Source of the DNA: Trematomus loennbergii
Lineage: Eukaryota; Chordata; Actinopteri; Perciformes; Nototheniidae
Assembly (NCBI GenBank): GCA_012861695.1
Contig: JAAOOA010001618.1
Span: forward strand, 1-64,000
Reading direction: 5' to 3'
Length of the DNA stretch: 64,000 nucleotides
The notes under the pieces: generated by a model
The model's database searches: none
What the model was told of the DNA's origin: nothing
Seen by the model: only the letters and a program-made list of their open reading frames with translations
Position numbers and translations under genes: made by a program
Shown: piece after piece, positions 1-10,768 of the stretch
Layout of the letters: every line of letters begins with the position of its first letter
Position numbering within the stretch: the stretch's first letter is position 1

Positions 1-39
1 GAACTGATCTTCAGTCAGCAGACAGCTGGCAGCAGACAT
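1..39 (-). CDS. TRIM-1, N-terminal end of the RING coding exon (runs off the left edge)
   Basis: Read on the minus strand from ATG at 39-37, the 13 visible codons give [13 protein letters not shown]. This is the same start as TRIM-2, TRIM-3 and TRIM-4 in this window, where it leads into a C3HC4 RING finger. The initiation context is a splice acceptor (AG at 47-46) a few bases before the ATG, as in the other copies. The family is the fish bloodthirsty/TRIM39-like group of E3 ubiquitin ligases. Everything after residue 13 lies outside the window, so whether this copy is intact cannot be judged. Confidence 0.75.
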   Translation of the reverse strand, partial: MSAASCLLTEDQF

Positions 40-895
40 GTCTCTCTGGGGACAAAACGTGTGAAAAAAACAAAAACTGTAATGTATATATGATTTAATC
101 TCTTGTATCTGTTTGCTATAAGTCAAATAGATGGTGATACTGAACTCTGCTGATGTATCATGATTATGCAGAGGGTGAAAGATTGCTCAAATTTGCAGTT
201 CACTGTTATTGTTAAATGTTAAACAAATCTCTCTGTTTGTAATATTATAAATGAAATCTGGAAAGTCATAGCAGCATTCAGTTTAAACTCTAAGAAGCAC
301 AATGTGTAAGCTCTAATACTGTTGGGGGATTTTGCCGTTGTTGAACAGAGGAGTGAAACCTCCTGCTGAGCATCACTGAAGTTAATACTAGTTGTTAAAA
401 AACAGTAAACGTTATCAGCTTCAAAAGGCAGACAGCAGTTACTACAGAAACAGGTTCAAAGCTCAAGGCTATTTACCACAGTGTGTACAAATTAGATAAG
501 AGGAAATATGTAATTGTCATGCCCTTTGTAAGCAACACTTGTAACATAACACCAGATCCCTTGCTTTGGACAGTCCAGAACAAATCTAATATTTAGATTC
601 TACTTTGTTTAATAGAGTCATTTATAAAGATGTTTTCAAATACAGGAAATATGAAAATAAGTATAAGCTAATGCTAGCTTTGACTGTGTGCTCTCTAACC
701 TAACTTAACCAGAGTTTACATTGTAGTTATATTGTTGGCTGTTGCTAATGTAAATGTTGAGGTTTATATCTTAACTGACACATTTCTGTAGTATAATATT
801 ATTTATATGGTCAAATGGATGTAATACAGTCAGATTCTGATTTTAATCCAACTTTGACTAAATATTTAGTAGTGATGTGTCTGTAGTGTACTCAC
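40..895 (-). other. Intron between TRIM-1 5' untranslated exon and coding exon
   Basis: No coding signal is seen. The stretch aligns by eye with 22643-23878, 41378-42881 and 53793-60613, the same intron in the other copies. This copy carries none of their insertions (TTAA MITE, LINE tail, Harbinger, fold-back element), so it is the best view of the ancestral intron in the window. The minus-strand donor is GTGAGTAC just left of 896 and the acceptor ends at 46. Confidence 0.6.
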
Positions 896-1005
896 CAGTG
901 TTTGCAGAGTTCTGCTGTGTTGATAAGAAGCTTCTGGATTCAGTTGAGTGTTTCTTCAGAGAAACAGAGACTTGTCTCGGCTGCTGCTCTGCTGTCGCTC
1001 AGACA
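896..1005 (-). other. TRIM-1 5' untranslated exon
   Basis: On the minus strand this stretch ends CAAACACTG and is followed directly by the consensus donor GTGAGTAC. The exon body and donor recur at 23879, 42882 and 60614, each time upstream of a TRIM coding exon, which is why I read it as the shared noncoding first exon. The 3' border at 896 is clear. The 5' border (transcription start) is only estimated, placed just downstream of the ISRE/GAS cluster. The plus-strand reading frames over this stretch are antisense shadows. Confidence 0.6.
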
Positions 1006-1020
1006 AACTTCAGCTTTCAT

Positions 1021-1038
1021 TTCCGGGAAATGGAAACT
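1021..1038 (-). promoter_or_regulatory. Overlapping GAS and ISRE-like interferon response sites, TRIM-1 promoter
   Basis: Read on the minus strand, 1038-1025 is AGTTTCCATTTCCC, which fits the ISRE consensus AGTTTCNNTTTC(N)C/T bound by ISGF3/IRFs. It overlaps TTCCCGGAA at 1029-1021, a STAT-type GAS palindrome (TTCN3GAA). The pair lies about 130 bases upstream of the exon-1 donor. The same arrangement recurs in the other TRIM copies. Function is inferred from the match. Confidence 0.55.
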
Positions 1039-1129
1039 CTTCTCTTGCAGTGTGGTCCCACTCTCAGTGGCAGTTTGCCAAGAGGGAGTGGAGGAAGAAC
1101 TGTTGAGGCTTGTTATTTAACTTTGTGAC

Positions 1130-1813
1130 GATGCATTTTACAGCTGATCCAAGAGGCTTTTCAAATAGTGTATTGAGCATAAGTAGGAATATGTTCTCAA
1201 TACATAAAGGACATCTCTTTACACATCTGGAGATGTATAGCTATATTTCACAACGCTGTGTTATGGTCCCTGTTTAAGAGCAGCTGGTGAGACACTTCCT
1301 GTTTGAAAATGGGTCTGTACTGAAGTGCCATTTGTCTTTGTAGTTTCTTTGGTCTTCTCGCAGCTCTTTTGCATCTGATTGTAGTCTTTTTGCCCCTTGA
1401 GTCTCTCCTTGGTTTATACTTGTGTCTTTGGGTGACATTTTGTAGATCTAGGCACTGGTGTTAAGGTCAGCTTTTTGGTGAGCTAAGAGATTCTGTTTCC
1501 CATTCAGCAAAACAGAAAGTGAAAACTCTGCATTTATATCATTCTGCTCAGAACAAATCCAATCTAATTTGAACACTGATGAAAAGTAAATCATGCTAAA
1601 TTGACTTACTGTTAGTTGCATTCATAATGGATGCAACTCCATGGGAATACATTGAAATCACAGCCAAATAATGTCACTTTAAATCCTGTATTGATCAACC
1701 CTTTCATGTTTTACACTCATCTAATACACAACTAACTTCACAATGATCTGAGGAATGGGGTGAAGTTCATTTTCTGTGTTTTCTGACCCTCGCTGTGATT
1801 CTCGTCCTCTCAG
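1130..1813. other. TRIM/astacin intergenic stretch with truncated hAT junction
   Basis: The first part (to about 1315) matches the TRIM upstream flank of units 2 and 3. At about 1312-1325 it switches, at a short remnant resembling the hAT element of 17638-18139, to sequence matching 25975-26455 upstream of the astacin tail. Relative to unit 2 some 1.6 kb is missing, including a solo LTR and a SINE. No gene is seen. Confidence 0.5.
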
Positions 1814-2104
1814 GTTGGGCGTACGCCTTCGACAAGATAAACACGCTGAACCTGAACACACCATACGACTACAACTCCGTCATGCAGTACCACAGGTTAC
1901 CAAGCATTCATCTTCATTTAATACGCATATATTGGATATAAGTCAAAGGAACAGTTCACCCAAAACAATGAATTGTAGACAGAACTGAGGCTTGAATTGC
2001 AGTAAGGAGAGCCCAAGAAATAAAAGTGCAAATGTATTTCTACAGACCCAAAACAGCTAAATATGTTTCAAAAAGGTCAGTTTTTATTTGAAAAAAAAAT
2101 ACCT

Positions 2105-2400
2105 TTGGACTACAGGTAGCCTGGACAGGTGAGTAACATTAAGAATTCATATAATTTTGGGTAAGTTTGAATTCTGAGAAAAAAATCTAAATCTTAGAAA
2201 AATCTAAATATGAAAAAAAATCTAATCCTGAAAAAAAGTCTAGTTCTGTGAAAAAGTGACATTTTGAGAAAAAGTCAAAATCTGCAAAAAAAATTTAAAT
2301 CTGAGAAAAAATTTAAAATATGAGAAAATAATCAAATTAGGAGGAAAAGTGAAAACTATGAAAAAAAGTCAAATTCTGTGAAAAAGTTAGAATTCCGAGA
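2105..2400. repeat. Intron segment, first copy of a 3-kb-spaced direct duplication
   Basis: The segment beginning GGACTACAGGTAGCCTGGAC, rich in degenerate 'tctgagaaaaag' tracts, is repeated at 5096-5420 within the same astacin intron. Units 2 and 4 have it once (26748, 53018). The intron of copy 1 was therefore locally duplicated, with the material between the copies acquired in the process. Confidence 0.6.
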
Positions 2401-2418
2401 ACAGTCTGAGAACTTCTT

Positions 2419-3033
2419 GATGTAGAAGAGACATGAAGAAGAGGGGACACATGTTGATGTAGAAGAGACATGAAGAAGAGGGGACACATGTTGATGTAGA
2501 AGAGACATGAAGAAGAGGGGACACATGTTGATGTAGAAGAGACATGAAGAAGAGGGGACACATGTTGATGTAGAAGAGACATGAAGAAGAGGAGACACAT
2601 GTTGATGTAGAAGAGACATGAAGAAGAGGGGACACATGTTGATGTAGAAGAGACATGAAGAAGAGGGGACACATGTTGATGTAGAAGAGACATGAAGAAG
2701 AGGGGACACATGTTGATGTAGGAGAGACATGAAGAAGAGGGGACACATGTTGATGTAGAAGAGACATGAAGAAGAGGGGACACATGTTGATGTAGGAGAG
2801 ACATGAAGAAGAGGGGACACATGTTGATGTAGAAGAGACATGAAGAAGAGGGGACACATGTTGATGTAGAAGAGACATGAAGAAGAGGGGACACATGTTG
2901 ATGTAGAAGAGACATGAAGAAGAGGAGACACATGTTGATGTAGAAGAGACATGAAGAAGAGGGGACACATGTTGATGTAGAAGAGACATGAAGAAGAGGG
3001 GACACATGTTGATGTAGAAGAGACATGAAGAAG
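2419..3033. repeat. 37-bp minisatellite, about 16.6 copies
   Basis: Near-identical tandem 37-bp units run through this stretch. Variants are few: GGAGAG for GAAGAG and GAGGAG for GAGGGG. Because 37 is not a multiple of three and the unit lacks minus-strand stops, all three minus frames stay open for over 200 codons; these are not genes. The last unit runs straight into 3034-3062, which resembles the right end of the interspersed MITE at 27083-27595, so the unit seems to derive from that element. Confidence 0.92.
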
Positions 3034-4140
3034 TGGGTTTTGCATAATAGGTGACCTTTAAGTAATTGTTAAGTAACTGAAGCTGCCAAAAATAATTGTG
3101 GTCGAGTCAAAAGTATATATAATATTTGGAGTTGTACAGAAGATGATTAGTGCCACGACTGAAATATTTTGTTGAGATCTGACCAAAAGTAATTTTTTTT
3201 TTTTTCAAATTCTGACTTTTGTTTTTTAAAGAATTACACTTTGGTCAGATTTCAATTTCTCCCAAATAAATTCAGACATAAACACAAATTATTTGATTTC
3301 ACATGTGGCCCTGATCTTCCTCCGTGAAGTAGAAGTATACATTTGCATCAAATTGAAATGTTCTAGCTATGTATATTAACTCAGATTCTGCAACTATTGG
3401 ACTTTTACAAACACGAACTCAATGGGATACAATTGCTCTTTTTCCACTTAACAAAAAGTAAAAGTATCATGACTAAACTATAGAAACACTCAGTTTCAAG
3501 TTCACAGAAAAATATCACAGAACATCTGTATTGGAAAATATATCATCAATTATATTCCCATGTGCTAACAGTTCCTTTGGTAAGAAATAGTGTTTAATAT
3601 AAAATCAATGACTTGAAAGAGATCTGAGTACTTCTACTTTTCCTCAAGTACAAGATCTAAGTATTTTGATGTAATATTTATTATTTTGCAGACCATTTAC
3701 ATGCACACAAACCTCCAGAACACACTACAGGAAAGGGGAAACCCCAAAAGCATAACAGTGCCTCTTTAATACTTCTTCCACTACTTGCACTCAGTCAGTC
3801 AGACAGTTCAATGTCAGTGAGGTTTTTTGTGCTCTCGTTTTTTAAAGGTCAAAGTCAGTAAAGCATCTATCAACAGTCTTTAACCTGTTAGACCCCAAGC
3901 CTATTTTTCAGGTCTCAGGCTCGAAAATGACATTCCCAGAACAAATGACCATATCTTCCCTTCTAAAAGGGGAAAATTAATAATCTTTTTTCTCAAAGTA
4001 ATGATAAACCTGTGAGTTGGATGTAGAGAAGTCAGAATCAATATAGATGTTTTTTATTTAAAGAAAATTCAGATTGAACATACTGTATAGTGTCCGTCCA
4101 AAAATTATGTTTTACTTATAGTGAAAACTACCCTTGGATG
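3034..4140. repeat. Interspersed repeats inside astacin intron, matching downstream block
   Basis: 3062-3880 repeats sequence also found at about 6415-6600 and 7660-7980 downstream of this gene. About 3885-4140 repeats 10347-10630 (starting CCTGTTAGACCCCAAGCC). No coding potential is recognised. Confidence 0.5.
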
Positions 4141-4160
4141 ATGGTAAGGTAGACTAAAAG

Positions 4161-5095
4161 CAGTGTTTCCCAGATCTGAAATATACTTGGGGGGTGGTGG
4201 TAGCAGGTGGTGGTAGCAGGGGTTTGAGGTGACGTGCAACAACATTAACATTAACCTTTCTGTTGGGCGCTTGTTAGCAGACCCTTCACGCGATGGCAGA
4301 GCGAACAGGTACAGGCAGGGCCCATAGTGAAAGCCCTATAGTTTAAATCTACTACCCACAAATAAACATATGGACATGGGTTACTATTAAAAAAAATTGT
4401 AAATGTATTTAGGAACCTATCCATGTGATTTTAAGTGGGGGTAGACCTCAAATCCTCTGGGGGGTCCGGGGCATGCTCCCCCGGTAAGATTTTAATTTTG
4501 GAGTTAAATGCATCAATCTGGTGCATTTTGAGGGGAAAATAAAGAGACTAGATTTATGGAAACACCCATATGAAACAGAACTGTATACATTTCAATAATC
4601 ATAAAATCATGGCCATAACCAATAACATACCATTTCCAATATGAAAAAACAATGAAACTTGTTAATTTCTTTATTTTTGGTTCATTTATAGTTGTGAGTG
4701 TGTCTGTGCTCCTGAACCAGCCTCTCCTGTCTCCCTCCTCTCCTCCCTTCTCCTCTTTGAGGCAGCAGCAAAGACAAGTTTTAGCTCTCAACAAGTTTTA
4801 AAAGTGTATCTTACCTTTTTCCCCTAGTTAACTTTAAAAAAATGTTTTTAATTCATGCATATGTTACTAATCACTCCCCCCTCAAATGGAAATAAGTGTT
4901 TACATAAATGGTGACCAAACCGTTCTCCTGGTTTGACAACGTGTTGCTCTGAGCTGCTGCTGCTGGCTTTCAACTGAGGAGCCATCTCAGAGATGAAAGT
5001 GTTGACCCGCAGCTCAGTGAATTGTCCCACCGGCCCACTTCGGTACCGGCCTACCGGGAAAACTCCCGGTATTCCCAATGGCCAGTCCGCCCTGC
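4161..5095. repeat. Composite interspersed repeat beginning CAGTGTTTCCC, carrying a TRIM fragment
   Basis: The stretch starts with CAGTGTTTCCC, a start seen in many teleost hAT-type repeats, and includes the GGGTCCGGGGCATGCTCCCC motif common in such repeats. No matching right terminal repeat is seen. The TRIM fragment at 4917-5024 lies within it. Nothing else coding is recognised. Confidence 0.4.
4917..5024 (-). pseudogene. TRIM gene fragment (RING to B-box linker)
   Basis: The minus strand reads [20 protein letters not shown] then SEQHVVKPGE. This aligns with the linker between RING and first B-box of TRIM-2 ([30 protein letters not shown]), with six residues lost. No flanking RING or B-box cysteines survive, so this is an isolated fragment embedded in the intron of astacin copy 1. 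It shows that TRIM pieces were scattered during remodelling of the array. Confidence 0.65.
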
Positions 5096-6110
5096 TAGGA
5101 CTACAGGTAGCCTGGACAGGTGAGGAACATTAAGAATTTACGTATTTTCGGGTAAGTTCGAATTATCAAAATATGAAAAAAAAGTCTAATTCTGAGAAAA
5201 AGTGAAATTCTGAGAAAAAAGTCCAAATCTGCAAAAAAGTTTGAATTGTGAGAAAAAAATTATAAAATATGAGAAAATAATCCAATTAGGAGGAAAAGTG
5301 AAAATTATGAAAAAAAGTCAATTCTGTGAAAAAGTTAGAATTCCGCGAACATTTTGAAATTGTTCTAATTCTGAGAAAAATATATAATTCTGAAAAAAAG
5401 CTGAAAACATTTTGAATAGTCCAACCCATCTCTTCTTTTATTCTTTTTCTTAATAAAGCAGCTAAATGAAGTTATTACAGCGACAGAATTAATAAACAGT
5501 TGGCAAATAATAATGATAGATAATATTTAAATGCATAACATTGATAAGAGTGAAACCAGGATTAAAATAGGTCCCAAGCTCTCAAAGAAAATGCAAAATA
5601 TACAATTTACCTACACTGCCTGATGGACCTTTTTCTCATTTACACAATAAATATGTCTTCATAATAATGAGATAGATCAGATTTGTTTGGTGACCGAACC
5701 GACTCGTTTAGGAGCATTTGAGTCTCAATGGTTTCTAAATGTTTAATATATTACAAGCTAATAATATGATGCCTCTGTGCTCTTAATGTTTCCAGGTATG
5801 CCTTCAGCGGGAACAATATGCCCACCATGGTGCCGATCCCCAACGCCAACGTAGAGTTCGGCACGGCCAATCAGATGAGCAGGAACGACATCAGCAGACT
5901 GAACACGCTGTACACATGTTGAAAGGTAAGAAAACACACGCTAGGTTCCCTTCATCCATCTGTTTTCAGGGCAAAGGAAAGTGTGTTTGTCGCCTTTAAC
6001 GTGTTTCTTCTATTCCAACAGGTGGTGAAGAAACCCTGAGGACATGGGGCCATTTTACACATCAAACCAGCTCTTTATAACACAGTCTGAGAAAGTGTGT
6101 TGATAAAGAA

Positions 6111-6732
6111 TCTTCAAACATGTTCGATGAAGTGTAGTTTGTAGTTTGTGCACTTGTTAACACTTTTGTACTTCAGAAAATGTTCCTGATTTTAAATTCT
6201 TCTACCTCAGTTTGAAGAAAGGTGTGAAGAAGAGGTGAAAGATGTGTAAAAGCTGCAGAATCTCTTATGTATAAACTCAAACTCGTATTACTTTTAGTGT
6301 CTGTTTCAAATGTCAGCATCAAAAAACAAACGTAACTTACCAAAAGCACAAAATGGTGCATAAATATATATTATGTAATCGGAAAAGCATCATCAATCAT
6401 TTGTTGATCTTGTATTTAAGTATTTTTTTAAGTAACTGAAGCTGCCAAATAATCGTTTTCAAATCAAAAGTATATATAATATTTGGAGTTGTACAGAAGA
6501 TGATTAGTGCCACAACTGAAAAGAAAAAGTGAGATCTGACCAAATGTTATTTTTTTTTTGTAAGTTAGAATTCTGACTTTTAAGAAATACACTTTTGGTC
6601 AAATCTCAATTTCTTTTCTTTTTTTAAACATGTGGCCCTAATCTACGGATCTAGAGGATTAGTGCTGAAAGAGGATTAGAGACACATGTAAAATAGTTTG
6701 TGAGATCTGACGATAAGTGATATTTCTTCTCA
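6111..6732. other. Unit 1 downstream block, no gene
   Basis: This stretch is copied at 28240-28860 in unit 2. It contains AT-rich noncoding sequence with short homopolymer tracts. No gene is recognised. Confidence 0.5.
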
Positions 6733-7573
6733 GGGATGGAGATGGCTATCCATGCCTTTACATTATATTACATGTTACTTGTTAGACGCTTTTATCCAAA
6801 GTGACTTACATACTCAATACTGTGGACAATCCCCACAGGAGTGTCTCAGGGACACAACGACATGCTGACTGCAGTGGGGTTTGAACCTGTGACCATCTGA
6901 TCCCCATACCAAGCCTCTATCCACTGCGCACACGCCTCCTTTATTTCATCCCGCTTGATTACTGTAATGCTCTTTTTTCCTGCTCAACAAAACATCAATA
7001 AACCGGTTACAACAGGTCCAAAACGCTGCAGCCAGATTGCTCACTCGGTCCAAAATAACATGCCACATCACTCCGATCCTTTCTGCCCTGCACTGGCTCC
7101 CTGTCCATCTCAGAACCCAATTCAAGGTATTGGTCTTCACATATAGAGCTGTCCACGGCCAAGCCCCAGCCTACGTTAACAACCTTATCCACACTCACAG
7201 CACAACCAGGGCCCTGAGGTCCTCTGAGCAAGGCCTCCTAAGGGTGCCCCGAACCAGGCTAAAAACTAAGGGGGACCGTGCCTTTGAGGCGGTGGCCCCA
7301 AGACTTTGGAATGACCTCCCTCAGAAACTGAGAGCCTCTGCCTCAGTAGAGATTTTTAAGGGGCAGCTAAAGACTCACCTTTCCGACAGGCCTTTGGGTC
7401 GTCAGAGAGGTGAGTTAGTAGCTGTTTCTCATTGGAGTTTATCCTATGTTTTACCTGCTGTGTTTTATGCCTTTTATTCTACATGTTATAGTTGTACTTT
7501 GAATTGAGTACTGTATACTGTAAAGCACTTTGTGCATTCGTGTTGAGAAGGGTGCTATATAAATAAAGTGTTA
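6733..7573 (+). mobile_element. 5'-truncated LINE (L2-like), reverse transcriptase C-terminal end, interrupted by a SINE
   Basis: The open frame from 7037 encodes the conserved tail of fish L2/CR1-type LINE proteins: TPILSALHWLPVHLRTQFKV, then a TYRAVHGQAPAY block, VPRTRLKTKGDRAFEAVAPR and LWNDLP. Non-LTR elements of this group are commonly 5'-truncated. The 3' end has the typical GTGCTATATAAATAAAG followed by a (TTAC)n tail. A SINE splits the element at 6757-6942; the orthologous copy at 28861-29535 lacks it and shows the uninterrupted sequence. It is a dead remnant. Confidence 0.85.
6757..6942 (-). mobile_element. tRNA-derived SINE inserted in the LINE
   Basis: The minus strand has a tRNA-like head with a box A region near GTGCGCAGTGGATAGAGGC and box B GGTTCAAACCC. 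The body ends in the teleost-SINE tail motif TTGGATAAAAGCGTCTAAC. It is bounded by short imperfect duplications of cctttat/cctttac. It is absent from the equivalent place in unit 2 (about 28910), so it inserted after the block duplication. Confidence 0.75.
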
Positions 7574-8026
7574 CTTACTTACTTACTTTACTTCTTTAGA
7601 CAGGAAGTAAACACAGAATTCAGACTTTTTTTCCAGAATTCTAAATGTTATCACTTCTGTTCAGATCTCAACAAGTATTTCACATGTGGCCCTGATCTTC
7701 CTCCGTAAAGTAGAAGTAACATTTGCATCAAATAGAAATTCTCTAACTGTGAGATTCAGACTTTTACAACACGAACTCAATGGGATCCGATTGCTCTTTT
7801 TCCACTTACAAAATATATTTGATGTAAGTAAAATATCATGACTAAACTATAGAAACACTGAGTTGCAAGAACACAGAACAATATCACAGAACATCTGTAT
7901 TGGATAATATATCATTTATATTCCACTTTGCTAACAGTTCCTTTGCTAAGAAATATTGTTTAATATAAAATCAATTTATAAAAGAGTATATTTCCCCCTG
8001 TGGCACGCTCCACTCACAGCTGCACA

Positions 8027-8598
<572 letters not shown>

Positions 8599-8979
8599 AG
8601 GTGGGGTAGGTAAGTTTGAGAAACCGGCTCGAGATACACTTTTTGTTATATTCCATGGAATGCTCTTAACATCCCGATAGCAATGAATATCTTAAGTGCT
8701 TTGACAAAAAATCCATTAAAAAATGTCATCTGTGGAAGCCGTAGTGCTGTAAAAAGCACAACATATCATCTGAGCCGGCCCGGCTAAAATAATTGGATGG
8801 CCTACCTGCCTGTCAGCCTTCCATCTGTGCACAAACTTATCTCGTGCCCTCATTGGTCATGTGCGCGTTCGTGTGTGTTGGAGGAGGGGCTCTGTAAGGA
8901 AGTGGCAGATTTGTTCTGGTTGTGTATTTTCAAATTCTGCGCACCCGAGCTGGTTTCTCCAAAATTACCTACCCCACCT
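8599..8979. mobile_element. TTAA-flanked MITE, copy A
   Basis: The terminal inverted repeats read AGGTGGGGTAGGTAA at the left and its complement TTACCTACCCCACCT at the right, continuing inward with CTCGAG-containing arms. TTAA flanks both sides (8595-8598 and 8980-8983), the duplication typical of piggyBac-type elements. No transposase is present. Other copies are at 23346, 42219 and 58434. The site is empty in unit 2. Confidence 0.8.
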
Positions 8980-9235
8980 TTAAGTACAAAACTTGACTGC
9001 ATGTAAGTGTAGATGTTTGTCCACTAGGGGGCGACACTTCCTCACAGTTCACAGGGAAACACCTGGTAGTAACACACTTACAGAGCTGCTTTAATGACAC
9101 AGGTATTTAAGCATCACCACTAAAACAATTGTTTTCCTCAGAATGTAAATAGAAGATCCTTTGAGAGCATTTACTTTAATGAGAAGTTTCAAATGTACAC
9201 CTGAATCCAGAAATGCCAATAAGGAGTCACATTAG

Positions 9236-9440
9236 ATTAGATTACTTTATTGTCATTACATAATGCAAGCAGAGTGTAACGAAATTAGGAGGGTCTAACC
9301 ATAGTGCAGACAGTCAGTTATATACACATCTACCAGCAGTCTGTACAACATAAATGATACAAATAAGGAAAATAGATGTAAAATGTATAAATAATAATAC
9401 ATACTATTTAAAACAGTTTGCACAATCATCCTCAGTGTCA
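9236..9440 (-). mobile_element. LINE 3' tail fragment, minus strand
   Basis: The minus strand ends GACAATAAAGTAATCTAATC, the same 3' tail as the plus-strand insertions at 41731-42008 and 54144-54420. The same fragment lies at 30976-31190 in the paralogous block, so this insertion predates the block duplication. Confidence 0.6.
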
Positions 9441-10768
9441 TCTACACAGTGATCCTTCTTTAAAGATTGTTATGCAGTGTAAATAAACACAACTAAAGCA
9501 CAAACAAAAGAAACAAGGTATTATTTATTTATATTTTAACCCTTGTGTTGTGTTTCAAAGCTGTTACCGTTCATGGTGTTCACGGGTCAGTTTTGACCCA
9601 TGATTTATCTCAGTCCAAAACACACACAAAAAATGGCTATCATCCATATTGTTTTAACTACATCATAACTAACTTATATGCATTCATAACCGTACAATCC
9701 TGTTGTAATTTAATGTTATGGCCCCAAAACACATTACACCACATATTGCACACGTGCATGTGTGTGTTCAGGTTCAAGTGTTAGTGCACATATTCTTTGA
9801 GAAAGGTCGAGTTCCCGTGGGGGGGGGGAGACCAGGTGCATGTTGCGAAAAATTATTGTTACAGTGGATGAAGGGGGGGGGGAGGGTGTCTAAAGTCAAA
9901 GATGGATCTTGATTGGGCCAAATTTGCCCTCGAGTCACCCAAAACAATTCTGCTTGGCCCCAGACCCCAACACCAAATTATACACTTTTTAGAGACCTTC
10001 AGACTTGGCAAAAATGGTCAAAATCAGTTTTGTAGTGTTTATAAAGCTGTTGTGGAGGATATCATGAAGCCTTGTTCCAATACAAAAAACTAGAGTGTAG
10101 TTATTATATAATTTTAACTTGAAACGGGTCACGGGAGACCAGAACACAACATAGGAAGACAATACAGCAAGTAGGACACAAAAGCATTGTATCGCTAACA
10201 GGTGAAGGTATGTCACCATTGGTTGACAGTTTTGAAAGGTTGGGCTATTTTGATTCCTTACTATGTTATCATTAAATAATGTCAGATTAAATTGAATCTG
10301 ATACAAAAAGTGGTCATATGAATTAGTTACTATTATTTTTATCTAACCTGTTAGACCCCAAGCCTTTTTTCAGGTTTCAGGCTCGAAAATGACATGCCCA
10401 GAACAAATGACTATAACTTCACTTCTAAAAGGGTTAAATTAATAATCTTTTTTCTCAAAGCAAGGTTACATCTGTGAGATGGATGTAAACGTGTCAGAAT
10501 CAATATAGATGTTTCTCTGTCAGAGTGAATTCAGATGGAACATAATAAAAAAGTGTAAATTCTTACCTCCGCCTAACAAAAAACCATTACTTATAGTGAA
10601 AACCACCCTTGAATGATGGTTAGTAGCCTAAAAGCTTTAGGAATCCAAGTATAACATATAATAAGTACCCTGTATCAAGATTGAGGCAAAAAGTGAAAAT
10701 TGACCTTTTTAGAGATATTTAGGGAAAAAAGTCCAGGCGGAATAAGCTTTGGGCACATTTGGGCACAT
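9441..10768. other. Intergenic stretch of interspersed repeats
   Basis: It contains a repeat starting CCCTTGTGTTGTG with GTCAGTTTTGACCC (a common teleost repeat motif) at about 9540-9605. Sequence at 10184-10330 is shared with 18377-18530, and 10347-10630 is shared with 3885-4140. No gene is recognised. Confidence 0.45.

Larger units (their letters stand above)
1814..6110 (+). pseudogene. Astacin metalloprotease copy 1, last two coding exons and 3' UTR exon (5'-truncated)
   Basis: Exon 1814-1895 (acceptor CAG, donor GT at 1896) encodes WAYAFDKINTLNLNTPYDYN followed by SVMQYHR. Exon 5796-5922 continues in the same phase with YAFSGNNMPTM and ends SRLNTLYTC then TGA. The 3' UTR is split (donor at 5926, acceptor before 6022). 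Known for astacins: this is the C-terminal subdomain, with the Met-turn (SVM) and Tyr zinc ligand (SVMQY) and the terminal Cys that pairs with an early Cys. Both exons are open and correctly phased. However, no propeptide, N-terminal or HExxH zinc-site exon lies upstream before the TRIM-1 exon, so this copy is a 5'-truncated remnant unless earlier exons lie outside the window. Closest family type: fish six-cysteine astacin (C6AST/nephrosin-like). Confidence 0.8.

Noticed and set aside
877..1128. Plus-strand frame conserved in all four units (also at 23860, 42839, 60620)
   Set aside because: Conservation is explained by the antisense TRIM first exon and promoter; frames differ and break between copies.
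2419..3033. CRISPR-like array
   Set aside because: There are no unique spacers between repeats; it is a head-to-tail minisatellite in a vertebrate genome.
2337..3045. Three overlapping minus-strand frames of over 200 codons rich in His, Ser and Cys
   Set aside because: They are translations of a 37-bp tandem repeat without stops; the three frames give the same peptide pattern shifted, which shows they are not coding.
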